From contig PFBL01000008.1 of NCBI GenBank assembly GCA_002773355.1, positions 374-38,613 of the forward strand: 38,240 bases of DNA. Direction: 5' to 3'. The notes under the pieces were generated by a model, which searched no databases, was not told where the DNA came from, and saw only the letters and a program-made list of their open reading frames with translations. The stretch is from Candidatus Kaiserbacteria bacterium CG10_big_fil_rev_8_21_14_0_10_56_12. GTDB lineage: Bacteria > Patescibacteriota > Minisyncoccia > Phycocordibacterales > Phycocordibacteraceae. The position numbers and the translations under genes were made by a program. Shown here piece by piece: positions 1 through 7,188 of this stretch (positions within the stretch are counted from its first letter, which is position 1; every line of letters begins with the position of its first letter).

Positions 1-126
1 CGCGTGTGCGGCCTGGTGGATGGAAACTGGGTCTGCCAGAACGTGTTTCTCGGCGATCTGGTGATACTCACTTATCGCCAGAGCGCCGGTGGAGCAATCT
101 CCGTCGACACGGTCGGCTGCTACTAG
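1..126 (+). CDS. C-terminal fragment of an unknown protein
   Basis: The reading frame is open from the left edge and ends at TAG 124-126, giving 41 residues with three cysteines and the end VDTVGCY. It is followed about 30 nt later by a hairpin with a T-run, as expected at a gene end. I do not recognise a family, and the start lies outside the window. It could also be a chance open frame, but the downstream terminator favours a real gene. Confidence 0.5.
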   Translation, partial: RVCGLVDGNWVCQNVFLGDLVILTYRQSAGGAISVDTVGCY

Positions 127-154
127 GCCGCAGAGAGTTCAATCGCCTGCCAAC

Positions 155-180
155 TGAACCGTTGGGAGGCGGTTCATTTT
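155..180 (+). terminator. Intrinsic terminator of the left-edge gene
   Basis: A stem TGAACCG / CGGTTCA (155-161 with 170-176) with an 8-nt loop is followed directly by TTTT. It lies 28 nt after the TAG of the left-edge gene and fits a rho-independent terminator. Confidence 0.7.
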
Positions 181-275
181 ATTAACTGAAGCGCAACCTG
201 TAGGACGCATTTCTTTAGATACTTTGGATTTCTCTCGCACGCGGCGGCCTTGCCAGAAGGAGCGCATCTGCGGGC

Positions 276-304
276 TTGCGCGCATAGCTTGGATGTGGTA
301 TAAA
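276..304 (+). promoter_or_regulatory. Promoter for the small gene at 361
   Basis: TTGCGC (276-281), a 17-nt spacer, then an extended -10 TGG-TATAAA (296-304). Transcription from here would give a leader of about 50 nt containing the AGGGGG Shine-Dalgarno sequence of the gene at 361, unlike the leaderless-looking genes elsewhere in the window. Confidence 0.55.
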
Positions 305-360
305 ATGCTCGTAGGCGAACAATGAGTTCGCTACTAGTCACGGGCAAACAAGGGGGTAGT

Positions 361-594
361 ATGAAATTCAATTGGCGACCTGAGGTGCGTCAAGATCCCA
401 CGTCAGGACTCTATTATGTTATTGGAAAAACGGCCGGCGCGGAGTACCTGTACTTGCATCGCGATGGCGTATGGCGTCCTACGACGCTCAGCGCCAGCGA
501 CCAGTACACGGGCTACTTTCCCACGGCGGCGGCGGCGGAGCAGGCGCTCGAGAGAGCCCTTGCCGGAGGCGACTGCGAGGTCGTCGAGCCATAG
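361..594 (+). CDS. Small hypothetical protein (77 aa), SD-led
   Basis: The start at 361 is chosen because AGGGGG at 351-356 lies just upstream; an in-frame start at 322 has no such signal. The product has an aromatic and charged N-terminal half (KFNWRPEV, GLYYVIGKT, YLYLHRDGVWRP) and an alanine-rich acidic helix near the C-terminus (AAAAEQALERAL). The WRP / YLHRDG / TGYFPT pattern suggests a small beta-sheet domain followed by a helix, but no family is recognised. It is a single-gene unit with its own promoter upstream and a strong hairpin downstream. There is no signal peptide or membrane segment. Function unknown. Confidence 0.7.
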   Translation: MKFNWRPEVRQDPTSGLYYVIGKTAGAEYLYLHRDGVWRPTTLSASDQYTGYFPTAAAAEQALERALAGGDCEVVEP

Positions 595-606
595 GCTGTC
601 AATCGC

Positions 607-654
607 GCGGGACGAAGGAACTGCCTTCGTCCCGCACGAGAGGCGGCCTTTTTT
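607..654 (+). terminator. Strong hairpin with T-run after the small gene
   Basis: A perfect 12-bp stem (607-618 with 624-635) closes a 5-nt loop. T6 follows 13 nt later at 649-654. The T-run is further from the stem than in a classical terminator, so the hairpin may instead be an mRNA 3' stabiliser. Confidence 0.6.
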
Positions 655-734
655 ATATAAGACACTGCGTCAGGCTCGCATTTCCTTCTGCGACGAGTAG
701 GCACTTTGCTCAGGGTGTGGCATGATGCTCCCAC

Positions 735-1148
735 ATGGCAGGACGACGAAGTAAATATACGCCGGGCGAATACAAGCTCCGCGTGAGGAGATCGCATACC
801 GGCAAGGGTCTCTTTACCGAGCAAGATATCCCAAAGGGTGCCTGCATTATCGAATATATCGGCAAGCCGGTGAGTGAGGAGATCGCTCTGAGAGACGCGG
901 GTAAATACCTCTTTGGGGTTGCGCCGAATCGGACCATAGACGGCAACATCCCCGAGAACATTGCGAGATATATCAACCACTCATGCGCAGGTAACTGCGA
1001 AGCGCTTGGCCCCGCTGGCCGCATCTTCATCTTCTCCCGCAAGAAGATACCGGCCGGCACTGAGCTCACGTACGACTACGGTAAGGAATATTTCGACCGC
1101 CACATCAAGCCGCGTGGGTGCCGCTGTGCGAAGTGTTCGCCGGTATAA
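735..1148 (+). CDS. SET-domain protein lysine methyltransferase
   Basis: 137 aa, essentially a bare SET domain. Seen motifs: GKGLFTEQDIPKG at the N-terminal SET strand, the SAM-binding/catalytic YINHSCAGNCE (about residues 79-89), ELTYDYGKEY (catalytic Tyr), and a short post-SET GCRCAKC tail that could hold zinc with the NHSC cysteine. Family members transfer methyl groups from SAM to protein lysines; eukaryotic histones are the best-known targets, but in bacteria the substrate is usually unknown. There is no SD. A CATGAT box with an extended-TG element (717-726) ends 8 nt before ATG, so the mRNA is probably leaderless. It is a single-gene unit followed by a stable hairpin. Target inferred to be a cellular protein; identity unknown. 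Confidence 0.9.
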   Translation: MAGRRSKYTPGEYKLRVRRSHTGKGLFTEQDIPKGACIIEYIGKPVSEEIALRDAGKYLFGVAPNRTIDGNIPENIARYINHSCAGNCEALGPAGRIFIFSRKKIPAGTELTYDYGKEYFDRHIKPRGCRCAKCSPV

Positions 1149-1156
1149 AATCAAGA

Positions 1157-1206
1157 CCGCCCGCGCCCCAAGAGCAGGTGCACAAAGCCAAGGGGGGTGC
1201 GGGCGG
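1157..1206 (+). other. Long hairpin downstream of the SET gene
   Basis: Arms 1157-1169 and 1194-1206 pair over 13 positions with one internal G-T. The loop is about 24 nt. No T-run follows, so this is not a clear terminator. It could be a 3' stabilising structure or part of a small RNA in the 1149-1395 gap. Confidence 0.5.
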
Positions 1207-1336
1207 CTGGAGTCGCTGGTTACGGTGTCCGAGGTGCATACGCGACCAAGACCCGGTACCAGCGCTCACGGCCTCCTCTTCATCTGTGTATCATTTTACT
1301 CGATTTTGAAAATTCACACAATGTGTCTTCGCTAGG

Positions 1337-1394
1337 CAGTGACATCGCTCCCTTACCGGTAAAGAGCGGCAAGCCACGGCCGCCGTGGTCACTG
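1337..1394. other. Predicted three-way-junction structure
   Basis: Outer stem CAGTGA / TCACTG (1337-1342 with 1389-1394) encloses two arms: CGCTC / GAGCG (1346-1350 with 1364-1368), which holds the palindrome TTACCGGTAA, and CCACGG-CCG-CCGTGG (1374-1388). It lies immediately beyond the stop codon of the minus-strand tsaC-like gene, so it may act as a 3' end structure for that gene. No T-run is seen on either strand. Confidence 0.4.
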
Positions 1395-1395
1395 G

Positions 1396-1941
1396 TTAGC
1401 GACCCGCACGCAGGACCACCACAGCACCCTGCTCGTCCATGCTCATCAGCGTCGAGGGTGATCCCTCACGCGTCCCTCCATCAAGATAGAGATCAACCTG
1501 ATCGCCAAAATAGTTTCGTGCGTCTTCAATGGTTGCTGCAGGCGGTTCTCCCTCTGGGTTCGCGCTCGGCGCGATCAGGGGACCCGATTCCGCTAGCAGG
1601 TGCTGGAGCGCCGGATCTTTCGGCAACCTAAACGCGAGCGTATTAGTTCCTGCATGAAGATAGCCGGGCGCCTATGGCCCACACGGGAGAACGATGCTCG
1701 TCGGCCCCGGCCAATAGCGCGTGAGCGCTTCTCGCATCGCTGGCGAGAGCTCGATACCAAAGGTTGCCAGGTCGTCGAGTGAAGCGATCAGTATGATGCA
1801 GGGTTTCTTTGGCGAGCGGCGCTTGAGACGATAGACGTGCGTTACCGCACCCTCGTGTAGCGCACTGGCAACAAGCCCGTAGAGAGTATCTGTCGCGAGC
1901 ACGCCGACCGCACCCCCTCGCAGTAAGACAGACGTGCTCAT
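1396..1941 (-). pseudogene. tsaC: YrdC/TsaC-family threonylcarbamoyl-AMP synthase, interrupted by in-frame TAG
   Basis: The family makes threonylcarbamoyl-AMP from threonine, bicarbonate and ATP for the tRNA t6A37 modification. The N-terminal part (1672-1941, 89 aa) has GVLATDTLYGLVASAL, a LKRRSPKKP stretch and YWPGPTSIVL. The C-terminal part has GTNTLAFRLP and PLIAPSANPEGEPPAAT. Both parts are in the same frame, separated only by TAG at 1672-1674; the bases after it read APGYLHAGTNTLAFRLP, which continues the family sequence. Restored length is about 180 residues, normal for the family. It starts 3 nt after mscL ends, so the two are probably co-transcribed. It may be a true nonsense mutation, an assembly error, or rescued by readthrough; a second tsaC elsewhere is possible. 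Confidence 0.8.
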
Positions 1942-1944
1942 TGT

Positions 1945-2349
1945 CTACTGCGCAACAATCTGCGTGCAGTAGGCACAGCGCTTCGCCGCGATCGGAATCT
2001 CACTCAAACATTCACGACACTTTTTGGTAGTGGGATCGAGCGGCTTGCCGCGGCGAGTGCGTGCGATGAGCACGTTCATCGGCTTCACGACAAAAAAGAA
2101 TATCGCCGCCGCCACGAGTACAAACGAGATGACGGCATTGAGCACCTTCCCGTACGTAATCGCGACTCCATTGAGCACGAATGACAGACCTGAAAAGTCT
2201 GGGACCTGCGCAACCGCGGCAATAAATGGGGTGAGCAGGTCACCGACGAGCGCGTTCACTACAGCCGTGAAGGCCGCGCCGATCACCACACCCACCGCGA
2301 GGTCAATGGCATTGCCACGCACGAGAAACTGCTTAAATTCCTTTAACAT
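1945..2349 (-). CDS. mscL: Large-conductance mechanosensitive channel MscL
   Basis: 134 aa. MscL forms a homopentameric pore that opens under membrane tension to release solutes during hypo-osmotic shock. Seen: the N-terminal amphipathic helix MLKEFKQFLVRGN, TM1 with DLAVGVVIGAAFTAVVNALV, a periplasmic loop, and TM2 (AVISFVLVAAAIFFFVV) followed by a basic KPMN. The C-terminus carries CREC...CAYC, a zinc-ribbon-like tail seen in several bacterial MscL proteins. The start at 2349 is preferred over an upstream in-frame ATG because it gives the classical N-terminus and because TATACT (2356-2361) ends 6 nt upstream, implying a leaderless message. First gene of a probable pair with the tsaC-like gene. 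Confidence 0.95.
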   Translation of the reverse strand: MLKEFKQFLVRGNAIDLAVGVVIGAAFTAVVNALVGDLLTPFIAAVAQVPDFSGLSFVLNGVAITYGKVLNAVISFVLVAAAIFFFVVKPMNVLIARTRRGKPLDPTTKKCRECLSEIPIAAKRCAYCTQIVAQ

Positions 2350-2355
2350 GCGGTC

Positions 2356-2361
2356 AGTATA
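2356..2361 (-). promoter_or_regulatory. -10 box of mscL (leaderless geometry)
   Basis: TATACT on the minus strand, 6 nt before the mscL ATG. Transcription starting about 6-7 nt after the box would begin at or next to the start codon. No convincing -35 at 16-18 nt. Confidence 0.55.
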
Positions 2362-2404
2362 GCAAAAGGTGGATAATCCAAGCACTGACTGCAGGAGGAG
2401 TACT

Positions 2405-2443
2405 ATGAGAGGTGGAGCCCACACAGAGCGTGGGAGGAGGTAG
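2405..2443 (+). CDS. Possible 12-codon leader ORF
   Basis: ATG at 2405 follows a strong Shine-Dalgarno sequence (AGGAGGAG, 2393-2400). It encodes MRGGAHTERGRR and stops at TAG 2441-2443. The SD of the next small gene (2433-2440) lies inside its last codons, so ribosomes terminating here would be placed to reinitiate at 2449. It may be a leader peptide, or simply a chance frame after an AG-rich stretch. Confidence 0.35.
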   Translation: MRGGAHTERGRR

Positions 2444-2448
2444 ACGAA

Positions 2449-2607
2449 ATGGATACGAACGATCCTCGTGGCTGGGAGCCAACACGTCGGGCACTGCCGA
2501 TCAGAGTATGGCTCGCGGTCGCAGTACCGATCGCAACTGCCATTACAACCATCGCGCTGGATGCCCTGGCACTGGCAATCTCTGCACGGCAGTCTCTGCA
2601 GAGGTAA
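2449..2607 (+). CDS. Small single-pass membrane protein (52 aa)
   Basis: ATG 2449 lies 8 nt after GGAGGAGG (2433-2440), the best Shine-Dalgarno sequence in the window. The product has a polar N-terminus (MDTNDPRGWEPTRRA), one hydrophobic helix of about 24 residues rich in Ala, Val, Ile and Thr (residues 20-45), and a short basic tail ending SARQSLQR. It stops at TAA 2605-2607. Family unknown. It is followed 68 nt later by another SD-led small gene, and the two may form an operon ending at the hairpin 2926-2974. Function cannot be inferred. Confidence 0.6.
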   Translation: MDTNDPRGWEPTRRALPIRVWLAVAVPIATAITTIALDALALAISARQSLQR

Positions 2608-2675
2608 GTTGACGCCGTGCGTAGCTTATGTTTTGCTATGAGCTGAGTGCCACACAGAGGCACCAAGGAGGCACG

Positions 2676-2912
2676 ATGGCAGAGGCATTTCAATTGCAGC
2701 CTTGTTCCTGCGGGTGCGGCGGCCTAGCGGAGAGCGCAGGCACTCGCACCTTCTGGATCTACGAGGTCGCTGCCGGGGTCTTGGGTCTGTATCGATGCCA
2801 TCACGCTGGCGACCTGATCGATCGCTTCATCGATATGGACGACGCTCAGGACGGAGCGCAGGCAATAATCGACCGGCTAGAACAAGCACGCGCGGCCATC
2901 ATGGGCGAGTAG
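2676..2912 (+). CDS. Small Cys-rich hypothetical protein (78 aa)
   Basis: The start at 2676 is set by AAGGAGG just upstream (about 2665-2671); an earlier in-frame start at 2628 lacks an SD. The N-terminal QPCSCGCGG and later LYRCHH could bind metal together. The C-terminal half is an acidic and Ala-rich amphipathic helix (MDDAQDGAQAIIDRLEQARAAI). The combination resembles small metal-knuckle plus helix proteins, but I do not recognise a family. It is the last gene before a long terminator hairpin and is probably transcribed with the 52-aa membrane protein. No signal peptide. Confidence 0.65.
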   Translation: MAEAFQLQPCSCGCGGLAESAGTRTFWIYEVAAGVLGLYRCHHAGDLIDRFIDMDDAQDGAQAIIDRLEQARAAIMGE

Positions 2913-2925
2913 GATCGCCCCGCTA

Positions 2926-2984
2926 GGCCGATCGAGTACGAGGGAGCAGAAAGGTCGCTCCCCCTCGAGCGGCCTTTCTCATTT
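2926..2984 (+). terminator. Long terminator hairpin
   Basis: An 11-bp outer stem with one mismatch (GGCCGATCGAG with CTCGAGCGGCC) continues into an inner GGGAGC / GCTCCC stem. TTTCTCATTT follows at 2975-2984. It ends the small-gene unit 2405-2912. Confidence 0.75.
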
Positions 2985-3007
2985 GTGCGAGATGTGAGCT
3001 CCTGAGG

Positions 3008-3013
3008 TATACT
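3008..3013 (+). promoter_or_regulatory. -10 box of the carboxypeptidase gene
   Basis: TATACT ending 8 nt before the ATG at 3022. The 8 nt GCTCCCAC plus ATGG is identical to the sequence around the SET gene start at 727-738. Confidence 0.55.
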
Positions 3014-3021
3014 GCTCCCAC

Positions 3022-3918
3022 ATGGTAGACGAGGCCTTTCTGAAGCACATGACGACCGGCTACAAGATCACCGCCGGTTTCCTCATCGCGCTCGTCGTAC
3101 TCCTTGCAGGCGTATCGTGGTACGGCTACATGCGCCTCACCGCTCTCTCTGAGCAGGTTGCCGTGCTCGCCTCGACGACCACAGCCCTCCAGAGCAACAT
3201 CTCAGAGGCCACCACCTCTCTTTCTAATGCGCTTAATCAGGACCGTCACAATTTGCAGATACAGCTCGGTGGCGTTCGTGAGCAGGTCGGGTCCATTAAC
3301 GGAACCGTCTCTGGCCTGCAGAAGCTTTCCAAGACCGATCCGCAATTACTGGCAAAATATTCGAAGGTTTTTTTCTTGAGCGATAATTACGCTCCCGCAC
3401 GTCTTGTCGAAATTCCGACACAGTATGAATATGATGAAAAGAAAAGTTTGCAGGTCATCCCCGAGGTGCTCCCCTATCTTGAGAAAATGCTTGACCAGGC
3501 CAAAGCAGATGGGATGTCTCTTTATGTACAGTCCGCCTATCGCTCGTTCAATACTCAGGAAGCACTAAAAGGCAAATATTCAGTGACCTACGGAGCCGGT
3601 ACCGCGAACAGCTTCTCGGCGGACCAGGGATACTCAGAGCATCAACTCGGTACCACCGTCGACCTGATCACCACTGGTACCGGAGGCAACCTCTCTGGAT
3701 TTGATACGAAGCCCGCCTACGACTGGGTAACGGCAAATGCATATCGTTATGGGTTTGTTCTCTCCTATCCAGAACACAACGCCTACTATATCTTCGAACC
3801 GTGGCACTGGCGCTTTGTTGGAGTCAAGCTCGCCACCTATCTGCATGATCACAATCAATACTTCTACGAGCTCGATCAGCGCACCATTGATACCTATCTG
3901 ATCAATCTGTTTGATTAG
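3022..3918 (+). CDS. Membrane-anchored D-alanyl-D-alanine carboxypeptidase (VanY-like, M15B)
   Basis: 298 aa. The family removes the terminal D-Ala from peptidoglycan stem peptides with a zinc ion. Order: cytoplasmic N-terminus (1-14), one TM helix (about 15-36), a Ser/Thr/Gln-rich likely coiled coil (40-105), then the catalytic domain. Visible residues: SAYRS (171-175), zinc ligands His207 and Asp214 in SEHQLGTTVDL, and Glu259 and His262 in EPWHWRFVG. The set is complete, so an active enzyme facing outward is expected. The start is fixed by the TATACT box 8 nt upstream, and there is no SD. A single-gene unit, convergent with the kinase operon that ends at 3955. Confidence 0.93.
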   Translation: MVDEAFLKHMTTGYKITAGFLIALVVLLAGVSWYGYMRLTALSEQVAVLASTTTALQSNISEATTSLSNALNQDRHNLQIQLGGVREQVGSINGTVSGLQKLSKTDPQLLAKYSKVFFLSDNYAPARLVEIPTQYEYDEKKSLQVIPEVLPYLEKMLDQAKADGMSLYVQSAYRSFNTQEALKGKYSVTYGAGTANSFSADQGYSEHQLGTTVDLITTGTGGNLSGFDTKPAYDWVTANAYRYGFVLSYPEHNAYYIFEPWHWRFVGVKLATYLHDHNQYFYELDQRTIDTYLINLFD

Positions 3919-3954
3919 TCATTGGTCGAGATTCGTGGTAGGGTCTCGCCACGG

Positions 3955-5553
3955 CTACTCCGAGAGCGGCAGTTCGACGATAAAGCGCGAACCCTTCCCC
4001 GCGCCATCACTCTCGGCTCTAATGGTTCCACTGTGTCCATCCACCACCTGCTTGGCGATGTAGAGTCCGTACCCGGTGGAGTGGACGTTTACCTTGAGAG
4101 AGTCTTTGCCGTGCCCACCCTCGGTGAACAAGCGGCCCATGTCATCCGGCGTGATACCCACGCCACTATCCGCGACAACAATGTGTGCCGTCGCGCCTCG
4201 CTGTGCAAGGGCGACGGTCACGGAGCCCGTCAATGTATAGCGGATCGCGTTATCAACGAGATTACGTACCACGTGGCGACTGATTTTCTCCTCGTCGCCA
4301 ACAAGCATAAGCGGGGCGTCCGAAGGTTTCTCGTCGTAGGTCAGTACGAGCCCATTCTTCTCTGCCTGTGGTCGCAGTGTGTTCACGACAGCACTCACCG
4401 TCCTTCTCAGATCGAATTGCTTCTTGTGGTATGACACGTTCCCCCGCTTAAGATCCGACGCGTCCAGGATGTTGAGCATCATGTCGATACCCATATGCAC
4501 GTCGGTGCGGCCCTGAGTGGCCATAGCCTTGAGCTCGGGGGCTGGCTCGCCATAGTCGCCCTCCTCGATGCTCGAGAAGGCCGCCTCGCCCTTCGCAAGA
4601 TAGGCCTTGACTTCGTGGCTGATAAAAGCAAGCAGTGCCTCCTGCTGAACGTTGATCGACTCGAGCTCGGCCTTGTGATCCTCAATGAGCTCCCGTTCGC
4701 GGATTTCTGCGATCACCGTGCGCACCACAAACACTCCGAGGACAACAATGGCGAGAAAGAATCCGCCGTTTACGGCAAGCTCGGTCTGTCCACTCGAAAA
4801 GACCGCCCGCAGGAGTAACGTAGGCCACAAGAACCCGATAAAGAGCTCTGCCGCAATCAATTTGACGTTGAAGAGTTGCAGACGTCCTACCGCATACGCA
4901 ATCGACGCAATCCAAATCACCATAGCCGCAGGCCCCGCCCAGAGATATTGGAATATGCCGGCAGTGAGGAAGATGTCATTGGTTGTCCCGGCCACGAGCA
5001 GTGTTGTATACGTCCCGATGAGAATCATGCGCAACTGTAGGCGTGACTCGTTCTGTGCTCGTAGATACTTGCGTATGAGTACTACGAACGCGAGTGCAAA
5101 GCCACCCCACAGTTCTATATCAATAAGAAAGCGTAGCGGGCCGAACTCGAAGCCACGCAATCCACTGCCGAGCACGAGCGGGGCCGTGATGATAAGACCC
5201 GTGCCGTAGTGAAGCACTCCCATGAGTACGGTTCCTATCACAAGGAGCGTAGTCTGCCATCGTAGCGAACGTTCCGGAGTGGAGAAGATAAGAGAGAAAT
5301 ATAGATACGCCGCCGCAATACTCGTCCCCGTAAAGTAGAGCGACTTCGCAAAAAAGCTTAGCAGGTCGAGCCGATCAACGGGAACAAGCAAATAGAGCCC
5401 AACTGAGAAGCCCCACGAGGCCGCGGTAGCCGCAAGGAGCGCGAACGCTCGGTTGGTGCGATCTCTAAGATCTTGTGCGAGTATAATGCCTGCGAGGACG
5501 AGATTAATCGCCGCCACGGCCAGCACCACATACGCTTGAAGGTTCGAGATCAT
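3955..5553 (-). CDS. 7TM-domain sensor histidine kinase (HK1)
   Basis: 532 aa. An N-terminal region of about seven TM helices (residues 4-225) resembles the 7TM histidine-kinase input domain, with two more hydrophobic segments (about 235-285) and a coiled coil leading to the phosphoacceptor helix FISHEVKAYLAKGEAAF with His313. The ATPase domain has the N-box NLVDNAIRYT (431-440), DSGVGI (462-467), LFTEGGHG and STGYGLYIAK (492-501), so ATP binding looks intact. The H-box reads HEVK rather than the usual HELRTP. Its ATG overlaps the stop of the upstream kinase by 4 nt (ATGA, 5550-5553), implying translational coupling. An upstream in-frame start at 5616 would overlap HK2 by 67 nt and is less likely. 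No response regulator is adjacent. Last gene of the locus. Confidence 0.88.
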   Translation of the reverse strand: MISNLQAYVVLAVAAINLVLAGIILAQDLRDRTNRAFALLAATAASWGFSVGLYLLVPVDRLDLLSFFAKSLYFTGTSIAAAYLYFSLIFSTPERSLRWQTTLLVIGTVLMGVLHYGTGLIITAPLVLGSGLRGFEFGPLRFLIDIELWGGFALAFVVLIRKYLRAQNESRLQLRMILIGTYTTLLVAGTTNDIFLTAGIFQYLWAGPAAMVIWIASIAYAVGRLQLFNVKLIAAELFIGFLWPTLLLRAVFSSGQTELAVNGGFFLAIVVLGVFVVRTVIAEIRERELIEDHKAELESINVQQEALLAFISHEVKAYLAKGEAAFSSIEEGDYGEPAPELKAMATQGRTDVHMGIDMMLNILDASDLKRGNVSYHKKQFDLRRTVSAVVNTLRPQAEKNGLVLTYDEKPSDAPLMLVGDEEKISRHVVRNLVDNAIRYTLTGSVTVALAQRGATAHIVVADSGVGITPDDMGRLFTEGGHGKDSLKVNVHSTGYGLYIAKQVVDGHSGTIRAESDGAGKGSRFIVELPLSE

Positions 5554-7148
5554 ACGGCAAGTGGGAGAATAATGGTCACGAGCGATCCCTTGTTCTCTCC
5601 ATCGCTCTCGATGCAAATCGAGCCACCCTCTGTCTCGACCACCCGTTTAGCAATGAAGAGGCCGTAGCCCGTCGCATGCACGTTAACCGTGCGCGCGTGC
5701 GCCCCGTACCCGCCCTGTGTAAACAGGCGCGAGAGGTCGCTCTTCGGGATCCCCACGCCCGTATCACGTACCCTGATGCAGGCCGATCCACGCGATTGTT
5801 CCAGGATTACAGTAACGGACCCTTTTGGCGTGTAGACGATAGCGTTCTCGATGATATTTACGAGCACCTGCTTGCGCATCTTGAGCTCATCACCGCGAAC
5901 CACACACACGCTCCCGACGCTGTCTGACGCAGAAAGCGCGAGGCCCTTGTCGTTGGCGAGTGGCCGCAACTCCTCGACGACCTCATAGAGGGTCTTTTTA
6001 AGATCAAAAAGACCACTCTTGAAACTCACGGCACCTTTCTTAAGATTCGAGGCGTCTAGCACATTCATCACGATGTGGACTGCCTGGCGCACGTCCTTGA
6101 GACCGTTCGTCGCCATCGATTGCAGTGCGGGCGAGACCATCCCGTAGTCGCCCTCGGTGATGCCGGCGAAGGCCGCCTCGCTCTTGGCGAAGTAGCCCTT
6201 CACCTCATGGCTAATGAAGTGTAGGAGGGTCTCCTGCTTGCTGTTCATGAGCGACAGCTCTGCCTCCTGCGCCTCGATCAGGTCACGCCGACGCGCGCCA
6301 CGAATAACACCTCGGATAACAAACACTCCAAGGACAAGCACGGCGAGAAAGAGCCCGACGCTGAACAAGAAGTCCTCGTCGTTTTGTGCAAACGCGATGC
6401 GCAGTAGAAGCACGAGCCATAGTGCAATAACCAGTAGCTCTGACGAAACCACCTTCACATTAAAGAGTCGATAGCGTGCTACGGCGAACGCCATGGTCCC
6501 CACCCAGAAAATAATCGCCACCGGCCCAACCCAGATATAGTCAAAGACCCCATAGAAATGTGGCAGCATTAGGTTGAAGATGCCCGCTATGCCGAACGTA
6601 ACGTAGGTACCGATCGCAATATACAAAATTTGCGCACGAATATTGCTTGAAGAATGACGGTACTTCTTAACGAAGATGACAAAAGCGACGAGAAAGCTCG
6701 CCCACACATTAAGATCAAACAATATTTGTAAAGGGCCATAGATGAATCCGCGTACCCCCTCAGCTGAGACAAATGGTCGCACGATAATCAAGGACGTGCC
6801 GAAATCTAATACGAGGAACGCGAGTGTGGGGATGAAGAACGCGAGCGTCTGCCATCGTGGTGACGAATGCTCTCTCTTGAAGACGAAGGCGAAGTAGAGA
6901 AAGGCCGCGGGAATAACACCACCAAAAAAATAGTTTGAACGAGCAATAAGGTCAAACAAAGTGCTCCGCGACGGGTCTACAAGAAAGAAAAATCCTGTCC
7001 CAACCCCCCACAACACCGCAGACACCGACAGCACGGCGAAGTAGCGATTCGCGCGGTCGTCAAAATCCTGCGTTAACACCACCGCTCCAAGAATCAAGTT
7101 AAACACTGCCACCGCGAGGACAGCAATCGTTGGAAGAGACGCGCTCAT
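5550..7148 (-). CDS. 7TM-domain sensor histidine kinase (HK2)
   Basis: 532 aa, paralogous to HK1 and of equal length. About seven TM helices (residues 5-230, ending with the shared ARYRLFNVKV), two more hydrophobic segments (238-285), then FISHEVKGYFAKSEAAF with His314. ATPase motifs: NIIENAIVYTPKG, DTGVGIPKSDLSRLFTQGGYG and ATGYGLFIAKRVV. The product is expected to autophosphorylate and pass phosphate to an unlinked regulator. A TATACT box ends 8 nt before ATG, and AGAGGTG in the same stretch could also act as a weak SD. HK2 can therefore be transcribed independently of HK3, which ends 40 nt upstream. The stop overlaps the HK1 start. Confidence 0.88.
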   Translation of the reverse strand: MSASLPTIAVLAVAVFNLILGAVVLTQDFDDRANRYFAVLSVSAVLWGVGTGFFFLVDPSRSTLFDLIARSNYFFGGVIPAAFLYFAFVFKREHSSPRWQTLAFFIPTLAFLVLDFGTSLIIVRPFVSAEGVRGFIYGPLQILFDLNVWASFLVAFVIFVKKYRHSSSNIRAQILYIAIGTYVTFGIAGIFNLMLPHFYGVFDYIWVGPVAIIFWVGTMAFAVARYRLFNVKVVSSELLVIALWLVLLLRIAFAQNDEDFLFSVGLFLAVLVLGVFVIRGVIRGARRRDLIEAQEAELSLMNSKQETLLHFISHEVKGYFAKSEAAFAGITEGDYGMVSPALQSMATNGLKDVRQAVHIVMNVLDASNLKKGAVSFKSGLFDLKKTLYEVVEELRPLANDKGLALSASDSVGSVCVVRGDELKMRKQVLVNIIENAIVYTPKGSVTVILEQSRGSACIRVRDTGVGIPKSDLSRLFTQGGYGAHARTVNVHATGYGLFIAKRVVETEGGSICIESDGENKGSLVTIILPLAV

Positions 7149-7156
7149 GCACCTCT

Positions 7157-7162
7157 AGTATA
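7157..7162 (-). promoter_or_regulatory. Internal -10 box ahead of HK2
   Basis: TATACT on the minus strand, 8 nt before the HK2 ATG and inside the 40-nt HK3-HK2 gap. It suggests a second, leaderless transcript for HK2 and HK1. Confidence 0.5.
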
Positions 7163-7188
7163 CAATGCGGTGAGATAGAAAATGTTTG

